64,000 nt of DNA. Source: a virus. Below, piece after piece: positions 10,389 through 19,209 of this stretch. The stretch covers positions 1 through 64,000 of the IMG/VR virus record IMGVR_UViG_3300020474_001469; one strand, given 5' to 3'. Below the pieces are notes generated by a model. The model saw nothing but the letters and a program-made list of their open reading frames with translations, did no database searches and was not told where the DNA came from. Position 1 is the first letter of the stretch. Each line of letters opens with the position of its first letter. The translations under genes were made by a program, and so were the position numbers.

Positions 10389-11351
10389 ATGGCAACAGTT
10401 TCTTCCGGACAAACGGTTACAGCGGCGCAATATAATGATTTGCAAAGTAGAACTAACCAAATTTTAGGTACTGGTTCTGGTGACTCTGGTTACGGACAGT
10501 CACTTACAAGTGCCCAGGTATTAACAGGAAATACCATAACAGCTACGCAAATGGACAATTTGCGTGTAGATATTAATAAATGTCATAACCACCAACAAGG
10601 AACAGATGCAGGTATAGGAAATATCGATGCTGGACAAATTATTGGTGCAGATGCTAGTGGAACAGCACTAGGGTCGTTGACCGAAACAACTGAAGGTTAT
10701 AACGATTACGACTCAGCTGTTACAACAATCACAACAAATAGATTTTTAATTAATGAAGTTCCTGCTAATTCAACTACAGGATCTTTAGACAGTAGTGCAA
10801 GAACAAGTTCTTGGAGTACAAGTGTTAATCATGAATTTACATGTTCTTTTACAGATGCTAATCATGCTAGACATTTTTTTAACAGTGGTGGAGAGATTAG
10901 ATTTGCTTCAACGCATACAGGCGGATCAGGATCAAAGACTACAAGTTGGCAGTCCATTCAAAGTACAATGGGAACAATTAAATTTAAGTATACTTCGACA
11001 GCTCAAACAGGTACCGGCGGTACAACTACAAGCATAGGATGGTATGATTTAACAACATCTTATCAAGAAGTTTTTAGACAAAACGCAACCGGTGCAACAT
11101 ATGGAGAAAACTACTATAAAATAAGTGCTAAAAGAAATTCTCCGAGCACAATTATTACTTTTAATGTTGAATATATAGATGCAGATACAGGTGATCCACC
11201 TATTACTCCAGTTCCTTATGGAGGTACTCCTGGAGGTGTAGACGAAAGTGTATCTGGCACAATTACAAGCGTCATAACAGGCCTAAGAGCTTCTGGCTCA
11301 AATGTTTCTGTTAATTTTCCTTCAGTATCTACTACTTCTGAACTGCAATAA
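10389..11351 (+). CDS. Fibre-like virion structural protein
   Basis: A 320-residue protein opening with a SGQTVTAAQYNDLQ motif, repeated in variant form as GNTITATQMDNLR near residue 50. This start is common in small structural or fibre proteins of marine T4-like phages. The body is Ser/Thr/Gly-rich with no recognisable enzymatic domain. Residues around 150-230 (HFFNSGGEIRF, GWYDLTTSYQ) suggest a beta-sandwich. It is the last gene of the structural block; the next gene has its own sigma70-type promoter. Function beyond virion component is unknown. Confidence 0.65.
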   Translation: MATVSSGQTVTAAQYNDLQSRTNQILGTGSGDSGYGQSLTSAQVLTGNTITATQMDNLRVDINKCHNHQQGTDAGIGNIDAGQIIGADASGTALGSLTETTEGYNDYDSAVTTITTNRFLINEVPANSTTGSLDSSARTSSWSTSVNHEFTCSFTDANHARHFFNSGGEIRFASTHTGGSGSKTTSWQSIQSTMGTIKFKYTSTAQTGTGGTTTSIGWYDLTTSYQEVFRQNATGATYGENYYKISAKRNSPSTIITFNVEYIDADTGDPPITPVPYGGTPGGVDESVSGTITSVITGLRASGSNVSVNFPSVSTTSELQ

Positions 11352-11363
11352 CCAATAAAACAC

Positions 11364-11392
11364 TTGACAATATATCCATATTAGTATATACT
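11364..11392 (+). promoter_or_regulatory. Sigma70 promoter TTGACA-N17-TATACT
   Basis: A perfect -35 (TTGACA, 11364-11369) and a good -10 (TATACT, 11387-11392) are separated by 17 bases, 20 bases before the ATG at 11413. It opens the accessory island and differs in kind from the late motifs upstream, pointing to early expression by host polymerase. Confidence 0.8.
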
Positions 11393-11412
11393 ATTACTAA
11401 TAGGAGAATACT

Positions 11413-11748
11413 ATGGATACAAAGTTAAGCAAAGCATTGGATTTTTCCCAATATATGACTACACTAAACAATCAAAAAAGGTTGTTGTGGGAAAAATACC
11501 AAGAAAGTTTGTTATATTATTGTAATGGAGGAAAGTTTACTATAACTCCTGAACTAATAGCATATTGTAATGCCGCAGGTTATGATAATGTTGTGCTAAT
11601 AGATGATAATCAATTACCCATAAAAGTTACACTGAAAGAATTTTTGTATGATATACGTGTACAATATGGAAAAGCATCTACAGAATATTATGAGCAGTAC
11701 TCCAAGTTAAAAGTAAAAAGAAAAATAGAGGATTTAATTGAAGTATGA
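11413..11748 (+). CDS. Conserved marine T4-like phage protein, unknown function
   Basis: A 111-residue protein with AGGAG before the ATG. The stretch FSQYMTTLNNQKRLL near residue 12, YYCNGGKFTI near 36, and VLIDDNQLPI near 60 resemble a small protein family often found in T4-like marine phages. No catalytic motif is visible. It is the first gene behind a strong sigma70-type promoter and overlaps the following glycosyltransferase gene by 4 bases (ATGA). Confidence 0.6.
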   Translation: MDTKLSKALDFSQYMTTLNNQKRLLWEKYQESLLYYCNGGKFTITPELIAYCNAAGYDNVVLIDDNQLPIKVTLKEFLYDIRVQYGKASTEYYEQYSKLKVKRKIEDLIEV

Positions 11749-12560
11749 GTCAAGGAGTACTGTTATTTGCACACAACAGCCCTCAAATTGATTATGTAAA
11801 ACAGGCAGTATATTGTGCTAAGAAAATAAAAAAACATTTAAGTTTACAGGTAGCACTAGTAACCGATTCTAAAGCATATTTAGAACGAGCATTTCCTTAT
11901 TATTCTAATTATATTGACATTGTTGTAAGCAAACATCATAAAACAGAACAACATAGAAAGTTCTGGAATGGCACTATGTACAAAACATTGCCTTGGAATA
12001 ACTTTACAAGATGTCATAGTTACGATCTGTCGCCATTTGATAGAACACTAGTATTAGATACAGATTTTTTAGTAGGAAATAACTTGTTGCTAAAATGTTT
12101 CAGCAACAATAACTTTAAAATTAGTAGCAGTTTTATAGATTTAAATCCAAGTAGAAATGACATTACACTAAGCAGGGTAAGTGATACATCAATTAATATG
12201 TATTGGGCAACTGTATTTTATTTTTGTAAAAATAAATTTAGCAAAACTTTTTTTAATTTAGTACAACACATACAAGATAATTGGAACTATTATAGGCTTT
12301 GTTATCAAATACAAGAAAATAACTTTAGGAATGATTTTGCATTTTCTATTGCATTGCACTTAATGGGTAATCCTCAAAAAGAATTACCTTGTAGTATATA
12401 CCTAACAACTGATAAAGACTTGCTTCTTAAAATACAAGATGATAGATATAAGATATTATTAGAGAATGAAACTTTATGTTCTGTAAACGAAACAAATATA
12501 CATCTTATGAATAAGTTTACATTGAACGACAACATACATAAGGAGTTACAAAATGAGTAA
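11745..12560 (+). CDS. Putative GT-A fold glycosyltransferase
   Basis: A 271-residue protein. Residues 101-110 (TLVLDTDFLV) carry a hydrophobic strand ending in a DxD motif (D105, D107), typical of metal-dependent nucleotide-sugar glycosyltransferases. The N-terminus (VLLFAHNSPQIDYVKQAVY) looks like the nucleotide-binding strand-helix unit of that fold, with a second strand at VALVTDS. It is a paralogue of the next gene, which has the same layout. Overlaps of 4 and 8 bases with its neighbours show translational coupling. The sugar donor and acceptor cannot be told from sequence. Confidence 0.6.
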   Translation: MSQGVLLFAHNSPQIDYVKQAVYCAKKIKKHLSLQVALVTDSKAYLERAFPYYSNYIDIVVSKHHKTEQHRKFWNGTMYKTLPWNNFTRCHSYDLSPFDRTLVLDTDFLVGNNLLLKCFSNNNFKISSSFIDLNPSRNDITLSRVSDTSINMYWATVFYFCKNKFSKTFFNLVQHIQDNWNYYRLCYQIQENNFRNDFAFSIALHLMGNPQKELPCSIYLTTDKDLLLKIQDDRYKILLENETLCSVNETNIHLMNKFTLNDNIHKELQNE

Positions 12561-13374
12561 AGGATTTTGTTTTGTAGCCCAAAATAACGATACTACAGAC
12601 TACGTAAGGCAAGCATGTCTACTTGCAGTTAGTATACACAAGTTTAACAATAGTCAAAATATTTCCTTAATTACTAATGACCAAGTTCCAAAGAAGTATA
12701 GGGTATTATTTGATAAAATTATACCAATACAAAAAGATGATGCAGAAACTGCAACAAAAAAAATGCATAATCGTTGTAAGATGTATGAGCTATCACCTTA
12801 TACACAAACTATTGGTATGGATGTAGACATGTTAGTTATGCGTGATATAACTAATTGGTGGTCATATTTAAAAAATTATGATTTATTTTTTGTAAGCAAT
12901 GTGAAAACTTATAGAAACGAAACTGTTACGTCTACCTGGCATCGAAAAGTTTTTATTAATAATAATTTACCTAACTTATACAATGGAATATTTTATTTTA
13001 AAAAGTCAAAAACAGCAAAAAAATATTTTGATTTACTAAAAATTATTACACAGAATTGGGAAACATTTTATAAAGTTTACTCTCCTATCAAAATGCAAAA
13101 GTTTTATAGTGTAGATGTTAGTACAGCTATTGCCTGTAAAATTTTAGGAATAGACAAGCAAGTATGCGATCCTAATAGTTTTATTAGTTTTGTTCATATG
13201 AAACCAGCTTTACAAAACTGGAGAGAATCCTGTCTAAATTGGACAGATAAAGTGGATTGGTCTGTAAATAATAGCAAAGAACTTATGGTAGATAACTTTA
13301 TACAAAACAATGTATTTCATTATGTAGAAGATAAGTTTTTAACAGACGAACTTATAAAGGAACTTGAAACATGA
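12553..13374 (+). CDS. Putative GT-A fold glycosyltransferase, paralogue of the preceding gene
   Basis: A 273-residue protein starting at an ATG preceded by AAGGAG. It shares the plan of the preceding gene: FVAQNNDTTDYVRQACLLA at the N-terminus, SLITNDQ as second strand, a Y.LSPY stretch near residue 79, then IGMDVDMLVM with the DxD motif at D90/D92. A later region with NGIFYFKKS and WETFY fits the acceptor-side half of the fold. The pair probably arose by duplication and may add successive sugars; substrates are unknown. Confidence 0.6.
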   Translation: MSKGFCFVAQNNDTTDYVRQACLLAVSIHKFNNSQNISLITNDQVPKKYRVLFDKIIPIQKDDAETATKKMHNRCKMYELSPYTQTIGMDVDMLVMRDITNWWSYLKNYDLFFVSNVKTYRNETVTSTWHRKVFINNNLPNLYNGIFYFKKSKTAKKYFDLLKIITQNWETFYKVYSPIKMQKFYSVDVSTAIACKILGIDKQVCDPNSFISFVHMKPALQNWRESCLNWTDKVDWSVNNSKELMVDNFIQNNVFHYVEDKFLTDELIKELET

Positions 13375-13943
13375 GTTGTTTTGCATATTTTAATGAAGAC
13401 ACGGGCGAAGTTACAGAAATAACTAGCGAAAAAGATAGCACACGTCTTTATATAGAAATAGATGATGCTCTTGCAACAAGTTTTTTAAATGCAACAGAAA
13501 GTATGTTGGATTGGATTGTAACAACTGACAGTGATAACAAGTATGTAATATCAAAAAAACAAAAAAATAAAAAAGAAGTAATAACAAACAATAGTATTTT
13601 TCCATTAAAAAGATTTAACAAAATACAAGAAACACAAGATGTATTTCAAGTTATACAAATAGGAACAAAATGGTTAGGTTATGCAAGTTTAACAAACGAG
13701 TGTAGAGATTTTTATAAACGTAGTAAAGATTATTTTGGACAATATAAGGTTTTGTATGTTACAGAAAAAGGCGATAAAAGAAAACTATTAGAAACTATTT
13801 CTGTTGACTTTGAAAATTTTTTTACTGATACTAAGTTTGAAATACAAGCAGAGACATTAAAAGATTGTGACCTGTATATTGCTTCAGGAAATGATAATTT
13901 TATACATGTAAGGTGTGATAATGAGCATGAAATACTTTACTAG
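13371..13943 (+). CDS. Hypothetical protein in glycosyltransferase operon
   Basis: A 190-residue protein, start overlapping the previous stop by 4 bases. It is acidic at the N-terminus, then has a Lys/Asn-rich linker (residues 60-75), then a mixed alpha/beta region with VFQVIQIGTKWLGYASL. I do not recognise a family. It lies between two glycosyltransferases and a thioesterase, so a role in the same pathway is only guilt by association. Confidence 0.45.
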   Translation: MSCFAYFNEDTGEVTEITSEKDSTRLYIEIDDALATSFLNATESMLDWIVTTDSDNKYVISKKQKNKKEVITNNSIFPLKRFNKIQETQDVFQVIQIGTKWLGYASLTNECRDFYKRSKDYFGQYKVLYVTEKGDKRKLLETISVDFENFFTDTKFEIQAETLKDCDLYIASGNDNFIHVRCDNEHEILY

Positions 13944-14292
13944 AAAGATGATAGCCCACAAAGACTTAAACAGTAATGGGACTCTTTTTGGCGGTCGTGT
14001 ACTTGACTGGATTGATGAGGAAGCATATATTTACTGTAGCTGTCAATTAGATAATGACAGAGTAGTAACAAGAAGTATGAGTAATATTGATTTTCTGCAT
14101 AGTGCAGTAAGAGGAGATATTATTGAAATAGGCATGGAAACAGTGAAGCTAGGAATTACAAGTATTACAATTAAATGTAACGTAAGAAATAAACGTACAG
14201 AAAAAACAATTACCAGTGTTGATAAAATTGTATTTGTAAACTTAGGACCTGATGGTAAGCCTGCACCACACGGAGTAACAAATGAAAGTTAA
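13921..14292 (+). CDS. Hotdog-fold acyl-CoA thioesterase (YciA/BFIT-like)
   Basis: A 123-residue protein. The ATG at 13921, six bases inside a possible GTG start, is preferred because AAGG lies 7 bases upstream. The motif NSNGTLFGGRVLDWIDE is the hallmark of acyl-CoA hydrolases of the YciA/cytosolic thioesterase type, with the conserved Asn, the GG turn and the catalytic-helix Asp. Length equals one hotdog domain. The expected reaction is hydrolysis of acyl-CoA to free acid and CoA. In a phage, possible roles are altering host lipid pools or supplying an acyl group to the island's product; a fatty-acid desaturase lies at the far end of the island. It overlaps neighbours by 23 and 11 bases. 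Confidence 0.8.
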   Translation: MSMKYFTRKMIAHKDLNSNGTLFGGRVLDWIDEEAYIYCSCQLDNDRVVTRSMSNIDFLHSAVRGDIIEIGMETVKLGITSITIKCNVRNKRTEKTITSVDKIVFVNLGPDGKPAPHGVTNES

Positions 14293-15871
14293 CGTTCCAG
14301 ACTGTGATGTAGTTTATTTGTCATATGACGAACCTAATGCAGAAAAAAATTATGCAGATCTTCTAACAAAAGTTCCTTGGGCAAAACGTATACACGGAGT
14401 TGAAGGATCAGATGCGGCACACAAGGCATGTGCAGAAATATCAGAAACACAGCGTTTTATAACTATAGACGGTGATAATATGGTTAAGCCAGAATTTATA
14501 AATCAAAGTGTAGAGTTTGTAGCAGGTTCAGATATTTCTAAAAATGTAATAAGTTGGACAGGATATAACAAGATTAACGGATTGATGTATGGCAACGGCG
14601 GAATAAAATGTTGGGATAGAGATACTGTGTTAAACATGAAAACACACGAAAATGCAGATCCTGATAACATACAAGCACAAGTTGATTTCTGTTGGGATTT
14701 AGAATACATTCAAATGGATGATTGTATGAGTATTGTTGAAAATAACTATAATTCCAAACAAGCATGGAGAGCTGGTTTTAGAGAAGGTGTAAAAATGTGT
14801 TTAATTGAAGGAGAAAAACCTTCCTTAGATGACCTTATAAATGTTCATTGGAAAAATATGCACAGACTATTTGTTTGGACAATGGTAGGGGCAGATGTTA
14901 AAAACGGGCAGTGGGCAATATACGGTGCTCGTGAAGGATTTTACAAAACGATGCTAACAGATTGGGATTATATAAATGTAAGAGATTTTGAATACCTTAA
15001 TGAATATTGGAAAAACAAAATAACTACTGAAGATACTGTATATGACAAGATAGAAGAATACGGAGAAGAACTTATTAACCAGATACAGGTACCTATAAGT
15101 CAATTACCACTGGACGAAGGTGGTAGCAAATTCTTCAAAACATTATATCAAAATCCTCCACGTATAACACATCATACTGTATTACCTAAAGATAGTGGAC
15201 AGTATGATATTATAATGTTATCGTATGGAGAACAAAATTCTAATGAAAATTTTGCAAAACTTAAACAGCGTTTCCCTCAAGCAAAACGTATACATGGAGT
15301 AAAAGGTATTGCAAATGGACACATTGCTTGTGCAGAAATAGCAGATACAGATATGATGTGGATTGTAGACGGAGATGCAGAAGTTTTAGATAATTTTAAT
15401 TTTAATTATGTAGTACCAGAGCATGAAAAAGATGCTGTCCATGTATGGAGAAGTGTAAATCCTGTCAACGACTTAGAATACGGATATGGTGGAGTAAAAC
15501 TTTTACCGGTAGAGCTAACAAAAGAAGTGGACACAAGTAGTGTAGATGTAAACACCAGCATTAGTACAAAATTTAAAGTCATGAAAGAGGTAAGTTGTGT
15601 TACTAAGTTTAATACAGGCCCGTACGAGGCCTGGAAAAGTGCATTTAGAGAATGTTCAAAATTAGCAAGTAAGGTAATAGATCGACAGAAAGAGGATGAA
15701 ACAAATGCCAGACTTAAAACTTGGACGACCGTGGGACACGATAGATTATATGGTGAATATGCTCTGGCAGGCGCTACCGCTGGTATGGAGTTTGGCCTTT
15801 CTGGGGGGTCTGATCTTCAGTTGATAAACGATTTTGATTGGTTAAAGGAAAGATTTGATGAACAATTCTGA
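14282..15871 (+). CDS. Tandem-domain GT-A-like glycosyltransferase
   Basis: A 529-residue protein made of two homologous halves. Each half begins with a (V/I)(V/I).LSY.E.N strand, continues with AKRIHGV and ACAEI, and reaches a DGD motif: ITIDGDN (D63/D65) in the first and WIVDGDAE (D363/D365) in the second. Each then has a GYGG or GNGG turn before a K(L/C) strand. The DxD positions support a nucleotide-sugar transferase, and the repeat suggests an internal duplication with both halves possibly active. It overlaps the thioesterase gene by 11 bases and the next gene by 14. Similar proteins occur in T4-like marine phages without assigned substrates. Confidence 0.55.
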   Translation: MKVNVPDCDVVYLSYDEPNAEKNYADLLTKVPWAKRIHGVEGSDAAHKACAEISETQRFITIDGDNMVKPEFINQSVEFVAGSDISKNVISWTGYNKINGLMYGNGGIKCWDRDTVLNMKTHENADPDNIQAQVDFCWDLEYIQMDDCMSIVENNYNSKQAWRAGFREGVKMCLIEGEKPSLDDLINVHWKNMHRLFVWTMVGADVKNGQWAIYGAREGFYKTMLTDWDYINVRDFEYLNEYWKNKITTEDTVYDKIEEYGEELINQIQVPISQLPLDEGGSKFFKTLYQNPPRITHHTVLPKDSGQYDIIMLSYGEQNSNENFAKLKQRFPQAKRIHGVKGIANGHIACAEIADTDMMWIVDGDAEVLDNFNFNYVVPEHEKDAVHVWRSVNPVNDLEYGYGGVKLLPVELTKEVDTSSVDVNTSISTKFKVMKEVSCVTKFNTGPYEAWKSAFRECSKLASKVIDRQKEDETNARLKTWTTVGHDRLYGEYALAGATAGMEFGLSGGSDLQLINDFDWLKERFDEQF

Positions 15872-16694
15872 ATCGACATTACAATGGGTTAGAGGTTTGT
15901 CAGAATATCTTGACTTTGTAAAAGACGATAAATCTAAAATGTTTATTGATTTTTTAGAACAAAGTATGTATGCAGATAATCCAGTTATTGATAATACTAA
16001 TCAAAAAGGAATGATAGAATTTATAAGTATCCTTAGAAAATTTGCTCCTAATGAGATTTTTGATATATTCCATAAGTATTATAGATTAGGTTTTGATCCA
16101 AAAGCACTTCAAGATGCATTTAGTAGAGGACAAGTATTAAGTAAAATCTGGTTAGTAAATGAGCTTGTAAAAATACAAAAAAACTTTGATATGATTCATG
16201 TACATGCAGGTTGGTTTGGGCAAATAAGATTGTACTTAGATCAGATGCAGATAAAGTATAATAAAATGCGTGTGTTTGATATAGATAAAACAGCAAATGA
16301 AGTAAGTGACAAAGTGTTTAATAATTTGTTGTTAGAAAATTATTATGTTAAAGCTTCTATTGCAGACGTAGATAATCTTGCAACACTTTATAGAACAGGA
16401 TTTGAATATCCAATTACTGAGGACAAAAATGAAAAAACAGAAGCAGACTTGATTATAAACACAAGTGCAGAACATTTTCAAGAAAATTGGTTTTTAAAAT
16501 ATAGAAATAAACCACAGTCTACAGATCCTTTGTTTATTATTCAGACAAATAATTTGCATAGTCTACCCGAGCATGTAAATACTATACACAACGTAGAAGA
16601 AATGATAAAAAAATATCCTATGTCTCGGGTAGAGTATAGTGGACAATTAGAATTACAAGGATATACTAGATATATGTTGATAGGAAGAATATAA
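15858..16694 (+). CDS. Putative class I SAM-dependent methyltransferase
   Basis: A 278-residue protein. The ATG at 15858 is preferred over an in-frame TTG three bases earlier because AAAGGAAAG lies at proper spacing. After an all-helical N-terminal third comes a Rossmann-like pattern: MIHVHAGWFGQIRLYL (SAM-loop position), then MRVFDIDKTANE with the acidic residue after the second strand, VKASIADVDNL, DLIINTSAEHF, and LFIIQTNN. This order fits class I methyltransferases. The substrate is unknown. It overlaps the glycosyltransferase upstream and shares one base with the next gene. Confidence 0.5.
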   Translation: MNNSESTLQWVRGLSEYLDFVKDDKSKMFIDFLEQSMYADNPVIDNTNQKGMIEFISILRKFAPNEIFDIFHKYYRLGFDPKALQDAFSRGQVLSKIWLVNELVKIQKNFDMIHVHAGWFGQIRLYLDQMQIKYNKMRVFDIDKTANEVSDKVFNNLLLENYYVKASIADVDNLATLYRTGFEYPITEDKNEKTEADLIINTSAEHFQENWFLKYRNKPQSTDPLFIIQTNNLHSLPEHVNTIHNVEEMIKKYPMSRVEYSGQLELQGYTRYMLIGRI

Positions 16695-17365
16695 TGTCAG
16701 TAAGAAAAATTGAAGCTGGTGAAGATTGGGCTCTATGGAGGTCAGACGTAGTAGAAAATAATATTGAACAAATGTCTGCAGAACTAGGCAGAGCATATAG
16801 GCTTTTTACAGAAACATTTACAGGTATGAATTCTTCGCTTACAAGTTTAGATCCTTTTAATAATACTTCGTTAAAAGATTTACCAAATATATTCCAAAAT
16901 GTAAAACGAGAAGAACAGGAAGATAGAAATTTTTTAAACACTAATCAAGATGTATCAGGTTACAGATTTTACAATGTGTTTGCCTTAACTACACCGAGTC
17001 CTCTTTTTTGGGAACTATTTCAAGAAATAAAATATATTGTTGAACAACAGTTTGATTATCACGGACCAAAATGGATTCAGTGCTGGTTAAATTATCACAA
17101 GCAAGATGAAGTTTTAGATTGGCATAACCATGCTTTCCCTATGCACGGGTATGTGTCTATTCGCCCTCATTATACTACAACTACTTTTGGTGATTATGAA
17201 GTTAAAAATGAAATTGGAAATATATACATTGGTCCTGGCCATAGAGATCATAAAGTAATTGTAAACAAGGAATGGAAAGATGATATGCCTAGGTTAACAC
17301 TAGGATATGATATAATTACAGATGTAAATATCCCAGACAATCAATTTTCCGCTATACCGTTATGA
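16694..17365 (+). CDS. Putative 2OG-Fe(II) oxygenase-like protein
   Basis: A 223-residue protein. In the C-terminal half, WIQCWLNYHKQDEVLDWHNH is followed by HGYVSIRP, GNIYIGPGHRDHKV and RLTLGYDI. This resembles the double-stranded beta-helix family of putative 2OG-Fe(II) oxygenases, with iron ligands expected at the HNH segment and the later HRDH segment and a following Arg for 2-oxoglutarate. The first ligand pair is not a clean HxD, so activity is uncertain. It starts at TAATG, one base shared with the methyltransferase stop, and overlaps the next gene by 4. Confidence 0.5.
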   Translation: MSVRKIEAGEDWALWRSDVVENNIEQMSAELGRAYRLFTETFTGMNSSLTSLDPFNNTSLKDLPNIFQNVKREEQEDRNFLNTNQDVSGYRFYNVFALTTPSPLFWELFQEIKYIVEQQFDYHGPKWIQCWLNYHKQDEVLDWHNHAFPMHGYVSIRPHYTTTTFGDYEVKNEIGNIYIGPGHRDHKVIVNKEWKDDMPRLTLGYDIITDVNIPDNQFSAIPL

Positions 17366-17589
17366 TTGAAAATTTAACTTTACGCAAATTACAGTTAGAA
17401 TGTGCTAGAGCTTTACAGACTATGCAAGCCACTAATAATAACATACATCAATTTAATAAAAAGGCCCACCATAATAGCCAAGACTGGTATAAGGCAGTAG
17501 TAGAATGGTATATTAATTCATATGGTGGATTACCGAGCAAGGTAGGTCCTGGCACAAAAGTAAAATTAATTATGGATAGTGAAGAATGA
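17362..17589 (+). CDS. Small hypothetical protein
   Basis: A 75-residue protein with ATGA overlaps on both sides (17362-17365 and 17586-17589). It is helical at first (LRKLQLECARALQTMQA) and ends with SYGGLPSKVGPGTKVKLIM. I recognise no family. Its small size inside an operon rich in radical SAM enzymes makes it the only short candidate for a modified peptide or adaptor, but it has no leader/core character such as Cys-, Ser/Thr- or Gly-rich repeats, so this is weak. Confidence 0.45.
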   Translation: MIENLTLRKLQLECARALQTMQATNNNIHQFNKKAHHNSQDWYKAVVEWYINSYGGLPSKVGPGTKVKLIMDSEE

Positions 17590-18134
17590 AAGATATCACA
17601 CCAAAACACAACCAACACAAACAAAACAAAAACAAAATTTTTGTTAAAAAAAATAAAGTTTATAAAACTTTACGAACCGGTAAAGTATATGGACCTGATT
17701 GGTTAAAAGCCTATCGTAAAATATATGAACGTAATAAAAATTTGGTTAAAGTTTATGATGTTTTAGAAGAAGGTACAATGATATTAATGGAGAGGCTAGA
17801 CATAATATGTACTTTAGACCAACTTTTTAGTAAAGATTCTAAACATAAAAATTTAATAACAAAAGATTTAATATGTGAAATAATTAGTGTTATAAGTAGG
17901 TCTTGGGCAATAGATTTTGAATATTCTAAAACACTTACAGGCCATGAATATTTTATACACAATGACTTAAAATTATCTAATTTAGCTTTGACTAGCGACT
18001 ATCAGATTAAATTCATAGATCCTGACTCATACGGATTTACTTTTGAATTAGATGGTGGATACACGTTTATTCAAACACATATAGAACTAATGCATAGAAT
18101 ACAAAGGTATTATAATAATATAAAAGATGTATAA
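17586..18134 (+). CDS. Mini protein-kinase/aminoglycoside-phosphotransferase-like protein
   Basis: A 182-residue protein. Residues 125-132 (HNDLKLSN) match the catalytic loop HxDxxxxN of kinase-like phosphotransferases, and IDPDSYG (D145, D147) matches the metal-binding DFG-equivalent. Upstream, MILMERLD (65-72) fits the hinge. The N-lobe is very short and Lys-rich. At 182 residues it is well below the usual 250-300, so it is a minimal version. Possible substrates are a sugar, a small metabolite or a protein. It overlaps neighbours by 4 and 8 bases between the 2OG-like and radical SAM genes. Confidence 0.6.
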   Translation: MKDITPKHNQHKQNKNKIFVKKNKVYKTLRTGKVYGPDWLKAYRKIYERNKNLVKVYDVLEEGTMILMERLDIICTLDQLFSKDSKHKNLITKDLICEIISVISRSWAIDFEYSKTLTGHEYFIHNDLKLSNLALTSDYQIKFIDPDSYGFTFELDGGYTFIQTHIELMHRIQRYYNNIKDV

Positions 18135-19191
18135 TTACGCAGATATAAAAACAATTCATTTAGAGATTACGCAGAATTGTCAAGCGGCTTGTCCTATGTG
18201 CGATCGTAACATGAATGGTGAAGGAATAAATCCTCATATAAACTTAGATGAACTATCTCTAAAAGATTGTATGGATATCTTTCCTCCAAAATTTATTAGT
18301 CAACTTGATACTATGTATATGTGTGGAAATTTAGGAGATCCTATAATTGCAAAAGACACATTAGAAGTATTTGATTATTTTAGACAAAATAATTCTACAA
18401 TGTGGTTAAGCATGAATACAAACGCAGGAGCAAAAAATGTTGAATGGTGGAAAAAACTTGCTAAAACAATTGGAAAAAAGGGTGCCGTTATATTCTCTGT
18501 TGACGGTCTTAGTGACACTAATCATCTGTATAGGCAAAATGTTGTTTGGAACAATGTAGAACGCAACATGCGAGCATTTATTGAAGCTGGAGGTAGAGCT
18601 CGTTGGGATTTTTTAATTTTTGAACATAATCAACATCAAGTAGAAGAAGCACAAGACCTTGCAAACAAATGGGGTTGTGAAAAATTTGTTGCTAAAAAAA
18701 CAGGAAGGTTTATTACACAAGATTCACAAAAGAAAGAATCACACCAAGCAGTAAGTAAGAAAGGACAAAACACAGCTGAATTAAAAAAGCCTGATCCTAA
18801 GTACCAAAACAAGGCATTAAAAAAACAAGATATTATTATAAAAAAATATGGTAGTATGGATGCATACTATGATGTTGCTCCTATTAAACCTAAATGTGTT
18901 GACAAGAAGGAAATTTACGTAAGTGCAGAAGGGTTAGTACTTCCTTGTTGTTGGACAGCAGGTAGGATGTATAAATGGTGGCATAAAGATCCTTATGTAG
19001 AACAGATATGGGATTTCATAGATAAAGATAAAATTAACGCTAAGAAAGGCTTAGAACAAGTTTTCGAGACAGACATATTTACAAATATATCTAACAGTTG
19101 GAATAAATCCAGTTGTGCTGATGGAAAATTAAAAGTTTGTGCAATGAAATGCGGAGCAGAATTTGATCCATTTACTGAACAATTTAAATAA
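18127..19191 (+). CDS. Radical SAM protein, island group I
   Basis: A 354-residue radical SAM enzyme. The CxxxCxxC cluster motif is at C18/C22/C25 (ITQNCQAACPMC). Further signatures are YMCGNLGDP near residue 63 and IFSVDGLSDTNHLYRQN near 122. The C-terminal third has a Cys-rich SPASM-like region (CVDKKEIYVS...LPCCWTAG, then Cys pairs at the end), suggesting an auxiliary cluster and a peptide or large-molecule substrate. Closest relatives in the window are 19210, 21429 and the - strand 38664 gene. Its ATG overlaps the kinase gene by 8 bases with no strong ribosome-binding site, implying coupling. Confidence 0.85.
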   Translation: MYNYADIKTIHLEITQNCQAACPMCDRNMNGEGINPHINLDELSLKDCMDIFPPKFISQLDTMYMCGNLGDPIIAKDTLEVFDYFRQNNSTMWLSMNTNAGAKNVEWWKKLAKTIGKKGAVIFSVDGLSDTNHLYRQNVVWNNVERNMRAFIEAGGRARWDFLIFEHNQHQVEEAQDLANKWGCEKFVAKKTGRFITQDSQKKESHQAVSKKGQNTAELKKPDPKYQNKALKKQDIIIKKYGSMDAYYDVAPIKPKCVDKKEIYVSAEGLVLPCCWTAGRMYKWWHKDPYVEQIWDFIDKDKINAKKGLEQVFETDIFTNISNSWNKSSCADGKLKVCAMKCGAEFDPFTEQFK

Positions 19192-19196
19192 GATAA

Positions 19197-19208
19197 GTAC
19201 GTATATAA
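19197..19208 (+). promoter_or_regulatory. TACGTATATAA motif before a radical SAM gene
   Basis: The segment ATAAGTACGTATATAAA (from about 19193) is the same as at 10359. It lies directly before the ATG at 19210, where no ribosome-binding site is visible. It may be a promoter or leader element; role inferred only from recurrence. Confidence 0.3.
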
Positions 19209-19209
19209 A

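Noticed and set aside
17362-17589. RiPP precursor peptide for the radical SAM enzymes
   Set aside because: The 75-residue protein lacks a leader/core boundary, Cys or Ser/Thr-rich core or repeats, and is separated from the first radical SAM gene by the kinase-like gene; the idea is not supported.
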